Positions 8,331 through 16,389 of a DNA stretch of 64,000 nucleotides are shown piece after piece (position 1 is the stretch's first letter; the number at the start of each line of letters is the position of its first letter). The position numbers were made by a program, and so were the translations under genes. The stretch comes from an uncultured Christensenella sp. (lineage in GTDB: Bacteria > Bacillota > Clostridia > Christensenellales > Borkfalkiaceae): contig CAJUME010000005.1 in the NCBI GenBank assembly GCA_910587015.1, positions 248,001-312,000 of the forward strand, read 5' to 3'. A model generated the notes under the pieces. That model was not told the origin of the DNA, did not search any database, and saw only the letters and a list, made by a program, of their open reading frames with translations.

Positions 8331-9605
8331 TTATTTAATTTCCTCTGAGTTTGTATCGGTTGCCGCCTCAACGCTCACGTTATTGCTTGCAGCTTTATCG
8401 TCAGCGGGCTTATCGGAATTTGTCGTAGACTTCTTTCTTCCAAGCACAATAAAGCCGACGATATACGCAACCAAAGCCGCGACAATAAGTCCCACTACAA
8501 GGCTTAAAATGCCCGCTTTGACAAAACCTATTTCACCCTCTGTAACAAGGGGCGCGCCCTCGTAGGAAATAAGCGAGGTATTCTTGTAATAATTGCATTC
8601 CTCTATTGCGGTAAGGCTTTGTACGTCTGCTAAAAGCTTTTCAAGCTTTACGGTAAACGCCTTGCTTGCCGCGCTTTCGACAGTGCCTTCGGGATTTTTA
8701 TCGATATATGCCTGATAGTTGTTTATCTGCTGTGTAAGCGAGGCTACCTGCTCGGCATACTTTATTATATCTGCTCCGTTTACCAAAATTGTATTAGAGC
8801 CGTTTTCGCTACCTTCGCCGCCGTTTAAGTTTAAATTTTTAAGATTGTCAAGCACGGACTGAGCAAGCTCGCGCTCGCTTTCAAGTCCCTTTATAAGGCT
8901 TTTGTAATCCTCCAACGCCGCGGCAGAAGGCTCGTAATAAGCCGTGTGCAGTTCGCCCGCAAGCGCCGTTGCCGTAAGCAACAGATTGCTTACCTTCTGC
9001 TTGTCCGCGTCGGAAATTCCGCCCAGACTTTTAAAGCGCCTGTCGATGTCGGTCAGCTGACTTTTAAGATATGCAAGCTTTTGCTCGTTGCCGAGCTTTT
9101 GATTAAAGCTTATGCCCGCGTCGGCGGCAAGTCCCTGCGCCCACTTATAAATTTCGCGCGAGGGCGTGCACGCTATCTCTTTAATGAATTCGGAGGCGAT
9201 ATCAACGGAGGCAAAATACTCCGCCTTTACCCTCACCGTATAGGTTACGTCCTTTTCCCCTCTGTTCTGCGTGATTTTAATATCGCCGCGCTTGCGCATA
9301 ACCTCGACGTTGACCGAAGAAAAATCTTCGTTATCCGTCTTTATGGCGGTAAGGTTTTCAATCGAAATCAAATCCCTGTAATTTCTGCGGGTGTTGTCGG
9401 GATATTCCAGCATTCCGTCCTCGCTTATCGAAATGTTGATTGAAAACGTGCTTACATATTCTGCTTTGCCCGCGCCGTAGCCGTATTTAAGCCCGAACGT
9501 GCCCGCAATTGTTATTGCAATCAGCAGAGCCAGCGCAAGCCATTTCTGCGACCATATTATACGGCAGATATCGCCAAACGTTAAACCGCCTTTTTCTTCA
9601 TCCAT
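8331..9605 (-). CDS. Wzz/PCP-like membrane protein with extracytoplasmic coiled coil
   Basis: 424 aa with the topology of polysaccharide co-polymerase / chain-length-determinant proteins: a cytosolic N-terminus (LTFGDICRIIWSQKW), a membrane helix at about residues 21-40, roughly 320 extracytoplasmic residues rich in helical coiled-coil sequence, a second helix near residues 370-395 (GILSLVVGLIVAALVAYIVG) and a 30-residue polar tail. No kinase domain is fused. Such proteins set chain length or couple polymerase and export for surface polysaccharides. No glycosyltransferase or polymerase lies nearby, so the role is inferred from architecture only. Confidence 0.65.
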   Translation of the reverse strand: MDEEKGGLTFGDICRIIWSQKWLALALLIAITIAGTFGLKYGYGAGKAEYVSTFSINISISEDGMLEYPDNTRRNYRDLISIENLTAIKTDNEDFSSVNVEVMRKRGDIKITQNRGEKDVTYTVRVKAEYFASVDIASEFIKEIACTPSREIYKWAQGLAADAGISFNQKLGNEQKLAYLKSQLTDIDRRFKSLGGISDADKQKVSNLLLTATALAGELHTAYYEPSAAALEDYKSLIKGLESERELAQSVLDNLKNLNLNGGEGSENGSNTILVNGADIIKYAEQVASLTQQINNYQAYIDKNPEGTVESAASKAFTVKLEKLLADVQSLTAIEECNYYKNTSLISYEGAPLVTEGEIGFVKAGILSLVVGLIVAALVAYIVGFIVLGRKKSTTNSDKPADDKAASNNVSVEAATDTNSEEIK

Positions 9606-9676
9606 AAATTTCTTCTCCGATATAAATAATTTGCCCTTGCGGGCTAATAAAATTCCTTCAAGCTATGCTTAGTTAG

Positions 9677-9706
9677 ATTTTACATTAAACCGCACGCGCC
9701 TGTCAA
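9677..9706 (-). promoter_or_regulatory. Promoter of the Wzz-like gene
   Basis: On the minus strand TTGACA (9701-9706), an 18-bp spacer and TAAAAT (9677-9682), followed by a roughly 65-nt leader and a CGGAGAAG ribosome site before the ATG at 9605. Confidence 0.7.
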
Positions 9707-9738
9707 GCGTTACCAGACCAATAGCTTAAGGCATTAAG

Positions 9739-9942
9739 CTAATCTTCCAAACCCAACAGAAAATCTGCCGAAACTTCAAAATACCTGCAAATTTTTTTCA
9801 AAGTTTCATACGACGGTTCACCCATATCATTTTCCCAATTAGAAATTGTCGTATTGCGAAGATGCAAATATTCAGCCAAATTTTTTTGTGTTATGCCCTT
9901 AGCTTCACGCACTTCTTTCAATCTGCAACCAAAAGTTTTCAT
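9739..9942 (-). CDS. Small XRE-family HTH regulator
   Basis: 67 aa, nearly all of it a single Cro/C1-type helix-turn-helix: GCRLKEVREAKGITQKNLAEY is helices 1-2, NTTISNWENDMGEPSYETL is the recognition region, and it ends FEVSADFLLGLED. No sensory domain. It is divergent from a small hypothetical gene and the 76-bp gap holds three copies of its probable operator, so autoregulation is likely. Confidence 0.88.
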   Translation of the reverse strand: MKTFGCRLKEVREAKGITQKNLAEYLHLRNTTISNWENDMGEPSYETLKKICRYFEVSADFLLGLED

Positions 9943-9952
9943 AACTTTATTT

Positions 9953-10023
9953 TACATAAAATATGGAATTAATGCTTGACATTCCATATATTATGGATTA
10001 TAATAAAGTACATAAAATATGGA
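9953..10023. promoter_or_regulatory. Three-site operator between the XRE gene and the small divergent gene
   Basis: An exact 15-bp direct repeat, TACATAAAATATGGA, occurs at 9953-9967 and 10009-10023 (56 bp apart). Between them, inside the plus-strand promoter spacer, is a perfect inverted repeat TCCATA-TAT-TATGGA at 9983-9997. The shared half-site is TATGGA. The layout fits a dimeric XRE repressor blocking the divergent promoter and its own. Confidence 0.75.
9976..10004 (+). promoter_or_regulatory. Consensus promoter for the small divergent gene
   Basis: TTGACA (9976-9981), 17-bp spacer, TATAAT (9999-10004): a perfect consensus whose spacer is almost filled by the TCCATA/TATGGA palindrome. 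Confidence 0.85.
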
Positions 10024-10036
10024 GTTGGTGCAAAAA

Positions 10037-10306
10037 ATGAACAAATCGGTTATTGAAAGCATATACAATGCGGACGAATTATTTTACGAAAAAAATATTG
10101 ACACGCAAGAATTTTTTCAGGCTAAAAAAGAGTTTTGCGAAAGTTACGAAAAGCTTTTGTCACTTTTGAAAGGAAAACAAAAGGAATTGCTTGACGACGT
10201 TTTTTGTCTGCACGAAAATATGCAGACCGCAGGCTACGTTAAAAAATTCAAAGACGGGTTTATTTTAGGTTTTAAGCTTGCAGAAGAAATTTTTAACGGA
10301 AATTAA
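10037..10306 (+). CDS. Small hypothetical protein (possibly DUF6809-like)
   Basis: 89 aa, acidic and helical, with FYEKNIDTQEFFQAKKEF, a KLLSLLKGKQKELLDDVF segment and a C-terminal FKDGFILGFKLAEEIF. The last motif resembles small helical proteins of Firmicutes (DUF6809-like) often found next to XRE regulators; that assignment is tentative. An in-frame ATG at 10019 would sit only about 7 nt from the predicted transcription start, so I prefer the ATG at 10037, which has GGTG 6 nt upstream. Its promoter carries the operator of the neighbouring XRE protein. Confidence 0.6.
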   Translation: MNKSVIESIYNADELFYEKNIDTQEFFQAKKEFCESYEKLLSLLKGKQKELLDDVFCLHENMQTAGYVKKFKDGFILGFKLAEEIFNGN

Positions 10307-10313
10307 AAATTTT

Positions 10314-10343
10314 GCGGCAGCTTGCAAATTTGCAAGCTGCCGC
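10314..10343. terminator. Bidirectional terminator-like palindrome
   Basis: Perfect 30-nt palindrome GCGGCAGCTTGCAAA plus its complement, between the convergent small gene and hpt. AT-rich sequence flanks both sides, with TTTT-containing runs on the minus strand. Confidence 0.75.
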
Positions 10344-10356
10344 TTAAACTATATTA

Positions 10357-10902
10357 CTACTTCTCGTAAACGCTTCTCTTTAAAATACCTATGTAGGGCA
10401 GATTTCTGTATTGCTCGTTATAGTCAAGACCGTAGCCTATTACAAACTCGTTTTCTATATCGAAGCAATTGTAATCGGGCGCAATGTCGTGCTCGCGCCG
10501 TTCAAGCTTATTCAAAAGCGTGATTATCGTAACCGAAGCCGCGCCGCGCTCCAAAAGTAGCGCCTTTAAATTTGCAAGAGTAAACCCGCTGTCTATAATG
10601 TCCTCTACAATTATCACGTCGCGCCCCGTAACGTCGCGGTCCAAATCCTTTTTGATTTTAAGCTTGCCGGAAGACACCGCGCCTGAGCCGTAAGACGAAA
10701 CCGCCATAAAATCGAGCTCGACAGGCATAGATAAGTGACGGATAAAGTCCGAATAAAAAATTATACTGCCCTTTAAAATTCCCACTACAAGGGGGCGCCT
10801 GCCCGCAAAAATTTTATCAACTTCAAGAGCGATTTCCTTCACGCGCGAGCGTAACTGTTCTTCGGAAAGCATAATTCTTTCGCAATCGGGGTGCATTGAC
10901 AT
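10357..10902 (-). CDS. hpt: Hypoxanthine phosphoribosyltransferase
   Basis: Purine salvage: hypoxanthine or guanine plus PRPP to IMP or GMP. The 181 aa enzyme has the PRPP-binding loop VIIVEDIIDSGFTL near residue 95, LVVGILKGSIIF near residue 40 and the C-terminal FVIGYGLDYNEQYRNLPYIG. It follows tilS by 62 nt, the classical Firmicutes tilS-hpt order (ftsH is not present here). AAGGAG precedes the ATG. Confidence 0.95.
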   Translation of the reverse strand: MSMHPDCERIMLSEEQLRSRVKEIALEVDKIFAGRRPLVVGILKGSIIFYSDFIRHLSMPVELDFMAVSSYGSGAVSSGKLKIKKDLDRDVTGRDVIIVEDIIDSGFTLANLKALLLERGAASVTIITLLNKLERREHDIAPDYNCFDIENEFVIGYGLDYNEQYRNLPYIGILKRSVYEK

Positions 10903-10964
10903 AAAAAGTTTTCTCCTTGGTGTTTTTAATATTTAAGGGTGTTGACCCGTTTTTAGAATTGTTT

Positions 10965-12365
10965 TTATAAATGCGAATAATCGGCGCATATTACGCACCT
11001 TACGGCTTTTGTTTCATCCGTAAGTCTGACCTTATCGGAAATTTCCACGCCGCAGACAATAAGTATTTCACTGCCCGCGGCAACCAGAGGAATAACCCCT
11101 CTAAGCCTTACGGGAATTTTTTTATCGGTGAAATAATCGCTTAAATTTTTTGTGCCGCCGCCGAATTTGGTGAATTTATCGCCCGTCCGCATAAATCTGA
11201 TTACGGCGTTATGCGGTATTTTTTTTCCGTCGAATTTAAGCGTTTTTATCTTATCGGTTTTAAGAATATCAAGACAGCTGTCGCGCAAAAAATTTAGCCT
11301 TTCCTCAAGCCCGCCCGCAGAGCAAAACTCTGCATACTGCCCGAAGTAATTATTGCCGAAGCCGTTAAACGGAACGGGAGCTGCATGACTTAAATCAAGC
11401 ATATCCGCACGGCAAATTACAATTTTATCGCCTTCGGCAAAGGCAACCAGCTTTAAAAATTCGAATTTTTTACCGTTTTGGGCAAACTGCAAAGCATACA
11501 GCCGCTCCGCATGACCCAAGGTATAGTCCTTTATATCCTCTTTAAGCAATTTAATCGCCTTGATTGCCGCGCGGGTAAAAAGCGGCTTTTCCTTGCAGAA
11601 ACGTATTTCAATGCCGCATATTGCGGGGGCAATCAGATTTTTTTCGGTTATAAGCCCGTCAAAAAACCGCTCGTCCTCGGCGGCAAGCCGCGAAAAGCGG
11701 TAAATTGCAATTACGGCAGAGGGCACGGCTTTTTCAAGCTGAGGAATTACGTTATGTCGAATATAGTTGCGGGTGTAATCGTCGCCGCCATTGGTTTCGT
11801 CCTCAACAAACGGCACTTTATTTTCGGCGATATAGCAATCGATTTCCGCGCGGGTGCACTCAATCAACGGACGGATAACGTCAAAAACGACCTTACCACC
11901 TTCTTCAACGGGAACAGTAATTTTGCTGTCGGTTATCCCCGTAACGCCCGCAAGACCGCTTCCCCTCGCGAGATTGAAAAGCACTGTTTCGGCATTGTCG
12001 TTCATATGGTGTGCTGTAGCAACCGCGTCCGCGCCGAGCCTGATTTTTGCATTGAAATAGCATTCCCTCCGCCACTCGCGGGCGTATGCCTCCACGCCGA
12101 CGCCCGTTTTTTTCGAAAGAGCCGCGCAGTCGGTTTTATAAAAATCGAGCGGGATTTTCCATTTTTCGCATATATCCTTGACAAATCGGCTGTCGCTTTC
12201 GGAAGCTTTACCGCGGAGCATATGGTCGCAATTTACGGCGCACAGCGTTATGCCGAACGCTTCCGCATTCACGCGCATATAGTGCAACAGAGCCATCGAG
12301 TCCCTGCCGCCCGATACCGCAACGCATATTTTTTTGCCGCGGTATTTGTCAAGCTCAACTTTCAT
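10965..12365 (-). CDS. tilS: tRNA(Ile)-lysidine synthase
   Basis: Adds lysine to C34 of tRNA-Ile(CAU), so that it reads AUA instead of AUG. The 466 aa protein has the PP-loop SGGRDSM near residue 17, NCDHMLRG, the AYAREWRRECYF segment, ATAHHMNDNAETV and the C-terminal domain ending in a GVEISDKVRLT stretch. I chose the ATG at 12365 (MKVELDKYRG); the open frame runs 20 codons further into a hydrophobic stretch that is probably untranslated. A CAU tRNA gene, possibly its substrate, lies about 240 bp upstream. Confidence 0.94.
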   Translation of the reverse strand: MKVELDKYRGKKICVAVSGGRDSMALLHYMRVNAEAFGITLCAVNCDHMLRGKASESDSRFVKDICEKWKIPLDFYKTDCAALSKKTGVGVEAYAREWRRECYFNAKIRLGADAVATAHHMNDNAETVLFNLARGSGLAGVTGITDSKITVPVEEGGKVVFDVIRPLIECTRAEIDCYIAENKVPFVEDETNGGDDYTRNYIRHNVIPQLEKAVPSAVIAIYRFSRLAAEDERFFDGLITEKNLIAPAICGIEIRFCKEKPLFTRAAIKAIKLLKEDIKDYTLGHAERLYALQFAQNGKKFEFLKLVAFAEGDKIVICRADMLDLSHAAPVPFNGFGNNYFGQYAEFCSAGGLEERLNFLRDSCLDILKTDKIKTLKFDGKKIPHNAVIRFMRTGDKFTKFGGGTKNLSDYFTDKKIPVRLRGVIPLVAAGSEILIVCGVEISDKVRLTDETKAVRCVICADYSHL

Positions 12366-12497
12366 GCCAAAAATTATAACACAATAAAAAACGGCTTGCA
12401 ACAAATAAATTAAAAATATTTGCAAAGACAGAAAAAAACGGTTGACAAATTTTTATTAATCTAATATTATTATATAGCCTTGTTGAAAGGCACATAT

Positions 12498-12575
<78 letters not shown>

Positions 12576-12606
12576 AATATTTGTCCGCTGTACTACGGCG
12601 GACTAT

Positions 12607-12684
12607 GGCGACGTAGCTTAGTTGGTCTATAGCGGCCGGTTCATACCCGGCAGGTCGGCGGTTCGAATCCACCCGTCGCTACCA
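12607..12684 (+). tRNA. tRNA with CAU anticodon (elongator Met, or Ile2)
   Basis: 78 nt with CCA. Acceptor GGCGACG/CGTCGCT (G1-U72 wobble), anticodon stem GCCGG/CCGGC with loop TTCATAC, anticodon CAT. The T-stem GGCGG/CCACC has a central C-A mismatch. Sequence alone does not separate elongator methionine tRNA from the lysidine-modified isoleucine tRNA; I favour methionine. Confidence 0.85.
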
Positions 12685-12734
12685 TTAAAACGGCGCGCAA
12701 GCGTTTACATATTAAGCTTTTTTAAAGCTTATCC

Positions 12735-12809
12735 GGCCCGTTGGTCAAGCGGTTAAGACATCACCCTTTCACGGTGGTAACATGGGTTCGATTCCCGTAC
12801 GGGTCACCA
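12735..12809 (+). tRNA. tRNA-Glu (UUC), insertion target of the island
   Basis: 75 nt with CCA. Acceptor GGCCCGT/ACGGGTC, anticodon loop CTTTCAC with anticodon TTC, T-arm ATGGG-TTCGATT-CCCGT. The last nine bases, GGGTCACCA, are repeated at 18902-18910, marking integration of a mobile element at its 3' end. The gene itself stays intact. Confidence 0.94.
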
Positions 12810-14370
12810 GACGAGGGGTATAAGAACACCCCGAAGAAGAAACCGAATTTTCGGTTTCTTCTTCTTTTGCGCTTTTTTCGGTTTCGCCCTCGTTTCCGTC
12901 GGGGTAATCGGGGAAAACCAAGTTCAATAAAAGTTCCTCTTTCTGCCCACCTTTCAAGTGGAAAAGCACTTTCATTTTATCGTCGTAAAGCACTATGCGG
13001 TAAATAAAGATATTGATTAGTTCTTTGCGGTGCTTTGTCTTGGTATAGTCAAGCGTGCGAAAATGTAACAACCATTTGCGAATGTCCGAATAACTGTATT
13101 TCATTTGCATTGCCTTTTCCATTGCAACGGTGTCCGCAAGTTCTTTGTTTTCGTTCTCTAACCGCTCCACTTGCGACAGTATTATATCGGTTGCCTTGCC
13201 GTGCATTAACGCTTGCATTAGGTTGTCGATAGCCTTTTTGTTGTCCTCGATTATATTTTCAAGCCGCTTTATCTCGCTGTCGTTGCGCGCCGCTTGTATA
13301 AGCGTATAGGTTTCGGCGGCAACCATATCTATAAATTCGTCCGTCAATACGCCGTGCTTGTTCCGCTCCGTGCCGTTACCTGTTATGGCGGTTATAATCT
13401 CGTCCTCGATAAATTGCTTGCGCACTGTCCGCTTGTCGCAAGTCCGCTTTGTAACGCCTACACACTTGTAATAGTTGTGTAGCGTTTTGTTTTTGCTCAT
13501 TGCGCTAACGCCCGTCATTTTATTGCCGCACTTGCCGCATATCAATTTGTCCGATAATATGTACTCGACTTTTGCCTTGCCCCTTGCAGGTGCGGCGGCA
13601 TATAAAGCAAGTTTTTGTTGCGCTTGTTCGAATAAGTCGTCGTCGATAATGCGCGGCATACCGCCGTCTATCTCGTTGCCTTGATAAATGTACTTGCCTA
13701 AATATCTGCGGTTGCTCAAAATGCGTTGAAAACTGTTTTTGTTAAACTCGCCGCCTTTGGTCGTTTTAACGCCCCGCCCGTTCAGATAGCGAATAAGTTC
13801 GGCATAGTTGCTCCCCGAAACAAACATCTCAAAAATAGTCCTGACAACGGGCGCAAGTGCCTCGTCAAGCACAAAACTCTTTTCGCTGTTTACTTTGTAG
13901 CCCAACGGAATAACGCCGCCGAAATACTTACACTTTGCCGCAGACATAGCAATACCGCGCTTAACCTTCTGCGACAGTTCCGCAGAGTAGTATTCTGCCA
14001 TACTCTCTAAAACGCCCTCAATGAGTATTCCGCTTGCGTCGTCCGTGATATTCTCTTTTGCCGAGAGTACGCGCACGCCGTTTTTCTTTAACTTGGCTTT
14101 ATACGTTGCACTGTCATAGCGGTTACGGGCGAAACGGTCTAACTGATAGACAATCACATATTGAAAGCCTTTGCGCTTGCTGTCCTCGACCATTTGCAGA
14201 AATTCGGGGCGTTTGTCCGTCGTTCCCGTCAATGCACGGTCTATGTATTCGTGCGTAATGCGTAAATCGTTACGCTGTGCGAAATTATAACACTCGGCAA
14301 GTTGCCCCTCGATAGACTGCTCGTTCTGTGCGTGTGAACTGAAACGGGCGTAAATGACTGCGTTTTTCAT
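12769..14370 (-). CDS. Large serine recombinase (site-specific integrase)
   Basis: 533 aa. The N-terminal resolvase domain has the catalytic serine in YARFSSHAQNEQSIEGQ (residues 7-23) and the helix YQLDRFARNRYD. A Recombinase domain (residues about 165-270) follows, then a zinc ribbon with CGKCGNKM and a paired YKCVG...TC near residues 310-345, and a coiled coil (ERLENENKELADT). The start at 14370 gives the family N-terminus MKNAVIYARFSS and has AAGGAG 9 nt upstream. The last 14 or so codons (LVTRTGIEPMLPP) are read from the antisense strand of tRNA-Glu, so the present C-terminus is created by the integration. Confidence 0.93.
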   Translation of the reverse strand: MKNAVIYARFSSHAQNEQSIEGQLAECYNFAQRNDLRITHEYIDRALTGTTDKRPEFLQMVEDSKRKGFQYVIVYQLDRFARNRYDSATYKAKLKKNGVRVLSAKENITDDASGILIEGVLESMAEYYSAELSQKVKRGIAMSAAKCKYFGGVIPLGYKVNSEKSFVLDEALAPVVRTIFEMFVSGSNYAELIRYLNGRGVKTTKGGEFNKNSFQRILSNRRYLGKYIYQGNEIDGGMPRIIDDDLFEQAQQKLALYAAAPARGKAKVEYILSDKLICGKCGNKMTGVSAMSKNKTLHNYYKCVGVTKRTCDKRTVRKQFIEDEIITAITGNGTERNKHGVLTDEFIDMVAAETYTLIQAARNDSEIKRLENIIEDNKKAIDNLMQALMHGKATDIILSQVERLENENKELADTVAMEKAMQMKYSYSDIRKWLLHFRTLDYTKTKHRKELINIFIYRIVLYDDKMKVLFHLKGGQKEELLLNLVFPDYPDGNEGETEKSAKEEETENSVSSSGCSYTPRLVTRTGIEPMLPP

Positions 14371-14431
14371 TGTGTGTTGCTCCTTTTCGCTGTCCGTGTG
14401 GTGTGCGGACTGCGGCTTAAAAATTTTGTTG

Positions 14432-14601
14432 TTCGCTTTGGTGCTTACCGTCTTAACCGGCAAAAAATGCCGCCGCAGGCAAATTGTCAAGGGTTTACGC
14501 CGTAGGCGACGACGGTTTTATGCCTAACGGGAGATAAATCGTCACCCTTTACAATTTGTCAAGGCGGCGTATTCCGTCCTCAGACGGTAAGCACAAGCGA
14601 A
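14432..14601. repeat. Long imperfect inverted repeat upstream of the recombinase
   Basis: Left arm 14432-14494 and right arm 14544-14601 are complementary in blocks: TTCGCTT, GTGCTTACCGTCT (13 bp exact), GCCGCC, CAAATTGT and AAGGGT, separated by short unmatched spacers, around a GC-rich core of about 50 nt that contains a smaller CGCCGTAGGCG-type hairpin. It fills most of the 425-bp gap between the recombinase and the MerR gene. On the minus strand it includes two CTTGACAA[AT]TTG copies that could be -35 boxes. No open frame fits. Possible roles: recombinase accessory site, structured leader, transfer or replication origin, or a small MITE-like unit. Confidence 0.6.
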
Positions 14602-14746
14602 AAACAAATCTACTAAATTCTTATGTAAAAAAATATAAAATCTCACATTGATTTTATCACGAATATAACAAGAAAATTTATCAAAGAGTTGTGAATTATG
14701 TCGAATATTATAAATAAAAATTTTTATAAAAATTACTTAAAAATGC

Positions 14747-14777
14747 TTGCTTGTTACGCTGCGTAATGAATTATAAT
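14747..14777 (+). promoter_or_regulatory. MerR-type promoter with palindromic operator
   Basis: TTGCTT (14747-14752), a 19-bp spacer and TATAAT (14772-14777). The over-long spacer contains the perfect inverted repeat TTACGC-T-GCGTAA (14754-14766), the classic design for a promoter untwisted by a MerR-family activator. AAGGAG follows, 6 nt before the MerR start codon, so the regulator should control its own operon. Confidence 0.82.
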
Positions 14778-14795
14778 ATACGCAAGGAGTTTTTT

Positions 14796-15584
14796 ATGGC
14801 AAAGTATAAAGCAATTCCGCAAGGGTATATGACAGTCGGAGAAGTCGCAAAGAAAATGGGACTAACAATTAGGGCATTACAATATTATGACCGCGAAGGG
14901 CTTTTCAGTCCGTCTTGTATCAGCGAAGGCGGACGGCGTTTATATAGTAATAAAGATATTGTTAAGTTGCATCAGATACTTACTCTTAAATCGTTAGGGT
15001 TTTCATTTGATGAAATAAAGAACTGTTTGACTTCTATTGATACGCCGCAAAAGGCAATAATCGCGTTGACTGAACAAAGTAATTCAATACAAACACAAAT
15101 AAATACGCTTATACAATCTTTACAAGCAATCGAACTATTGAAAAACGAAATAGAACAAATGCAAACAGTTGATTTTTCAAAGTATGCCGATATAATTGTC
15201 AACTTGCAAATGGGAAATAAATATTACGGTTTAATTAAACATTTTGACGATAATTTGCTTGATTACTGTCATAAGAAATTCGATAAAGATACGGGTGTCG
15301 CATTTATAAATAAGTTTAACTTTATTGTCAGTAAAATAGAAAAATGCGTTGAGAACGGCATAGCGCCCGCAAGCGAACAAGGACAACTTATTGCAAAAGA
15401 ATTTTGGCAACTTATAACAGAGTTTACGGGCGGCGATGTGAGTATGTTATCACAACTGATGAATTTCGGAAACGCACAAGCGGATAACGATATGCAAAAT
15501 ATACTGAATGCTTTTATCGAGCCTGCGCTGGGCGTTTATTTTGAGAATTTGGGTATTAACCCTTTCGAGGCAAAAAATGAATAA
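14796..15584 (+). CDS. MerR-family regulator with TipAS-like drug-sensing domain
   Basis: 262 aa. N-terminal MerR helix-turn-helix (YMTVGEVAKKMGLTIRALQ, then YYDREGL and GGRRLYSNKDI), a coiled-coil dimerisation helix at about residues 80-125, and a C-terminal all-helical domain resembling TipAS (SEQGQLIAKEFWQLITEFTGG). TipA-type proteins bind peptide antibiotics and other drugs and activate export genes. The start at 14796 is set by AAGGAG. The stop overlaps the ABC ATPase start by 8 nt, so they form one operon. Confidence 0.88.
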   Translation: MAKYKAIPQGYMTVGEVAKKMGLTIRALQYYDREGLFSPSCISEGGRRLYSNKDIVKLHQILTLKSLGFSFDEIKNCLTSIDTPQKAIIALTEQSNSIQTQINTLIQSLQAIELLKNEIEQMQTVDFSKYADIIVNLQMGNKYYGLIKHFDDNLLDYCHKKFDKDTGVAFINKFNFIVSKIEKCVENGIAPASEQGQLIAKEFWQLITEFTGGDVSMLSQLMNFGNAQADNDMQNILNAFIEPALGVYFENLGINPFEAKNE

Positions 15585-16389
15585 TATAATCGCGGTCAAA
15601 GAATTAAAAAAGAGTTACGGCACTAATACCGTATTGAAAGGTATAAATTTAACCGTGCATAAAGGCGAAATCTTTGCTTTGCTCGGCGTAAACGGTGCGG
15701 GAAAAACTACGGCTTTGGAATGTATTGAGGGCTTACGCACTTACGATAGCGGAAATATAACCGTAAACGGGAAAATCGGTATTCAATTACAATCGTCCGC
15801 TTTACAAGCCTATATTAAACCTATGGAAGCCGTTAAACTGTTTGCGAATTGGCATAAAACCGTACCCGATAAAGAAATGTTAAATGCTTTCGGAATACCC
15901 GAATTGTCCAAAAAGAAATATGCCGATTTATCAACGGGACAAAAACGCCGCTTACACCTTGCGCTTGCCCTTATAGGCAACCCCGATATTATTTTTCTTG
16001 ACGAACCGACGGCGGGGCTTGACGTTGAAGGGCGCGTATCGCTACACGAACAAATACGAGCATTAAAAACGCAGGGCAAAACAATAATTCTTGCAAGCCA
16101 CGATATGGCGGAAGTTGAAGAATTATGCGACAGAGTAGCAGTTTTACGGGACGGGCATATTGCTTTTATTGGAACGGTTGACGAATTTACCGCTATGGGC
16201 GGCAAAAGGCATATTATACGCATTAAAACTGCCGACGGGCAAAATGAATATGAAACGGAAAATATAACAGAAACTTTGTTTACGCTATTATCGGAATACA
16301 AGCAAAAAGGAATACCGATTTCCGAAATTCAGACCGACAGAGTGTCGCTTGAACAAAATTTTATAAACATTGTGAGAGGTGCGGAATAA
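15577..16389 (+). CDS. ABC transporter ATP-binding protein (multidrug/ABC-2 type)
   Basis: 270 aa. Walker A GVNGAGKTT near residue 39, Q-loop GIQLQSSALQ, signature LSTGQKRR near residue 125, Walker B IIFLDEPTAGLD and H-loop ASHDMAE. The C-terminal extension is typical of drug-export ATPases of the CcmA/DrrA family. Start taken at MNNIIAVKELKKSYG (15577), inside the end of the MerR gene. Pairs with the permease whose start overlaps its stop. Confidence 0.94.
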   Translation: MNNIIAVKELKKSYGTNTVLKGINLTVHKGEIFALLGVNGAGKTTALECIEGLRTYDSGNITVNGKIGIQLQSSALQAYIKPMEAVKLFANWHKTVPDKEMLNAFGIPELSKKKYADLSTGQKRRLHLALALIGNPDIIFLDEPTAGLDVEGRVSLHEQIRALKTQGKTIILASHDMAEVEELCDRVAVLRDGHIAFIGTVDEFTAMGGKRHIIRIKTADGQNEYETENITETLFTLLSEYKQKGIPISEIQTDRVSLEQNFINIVRGAE

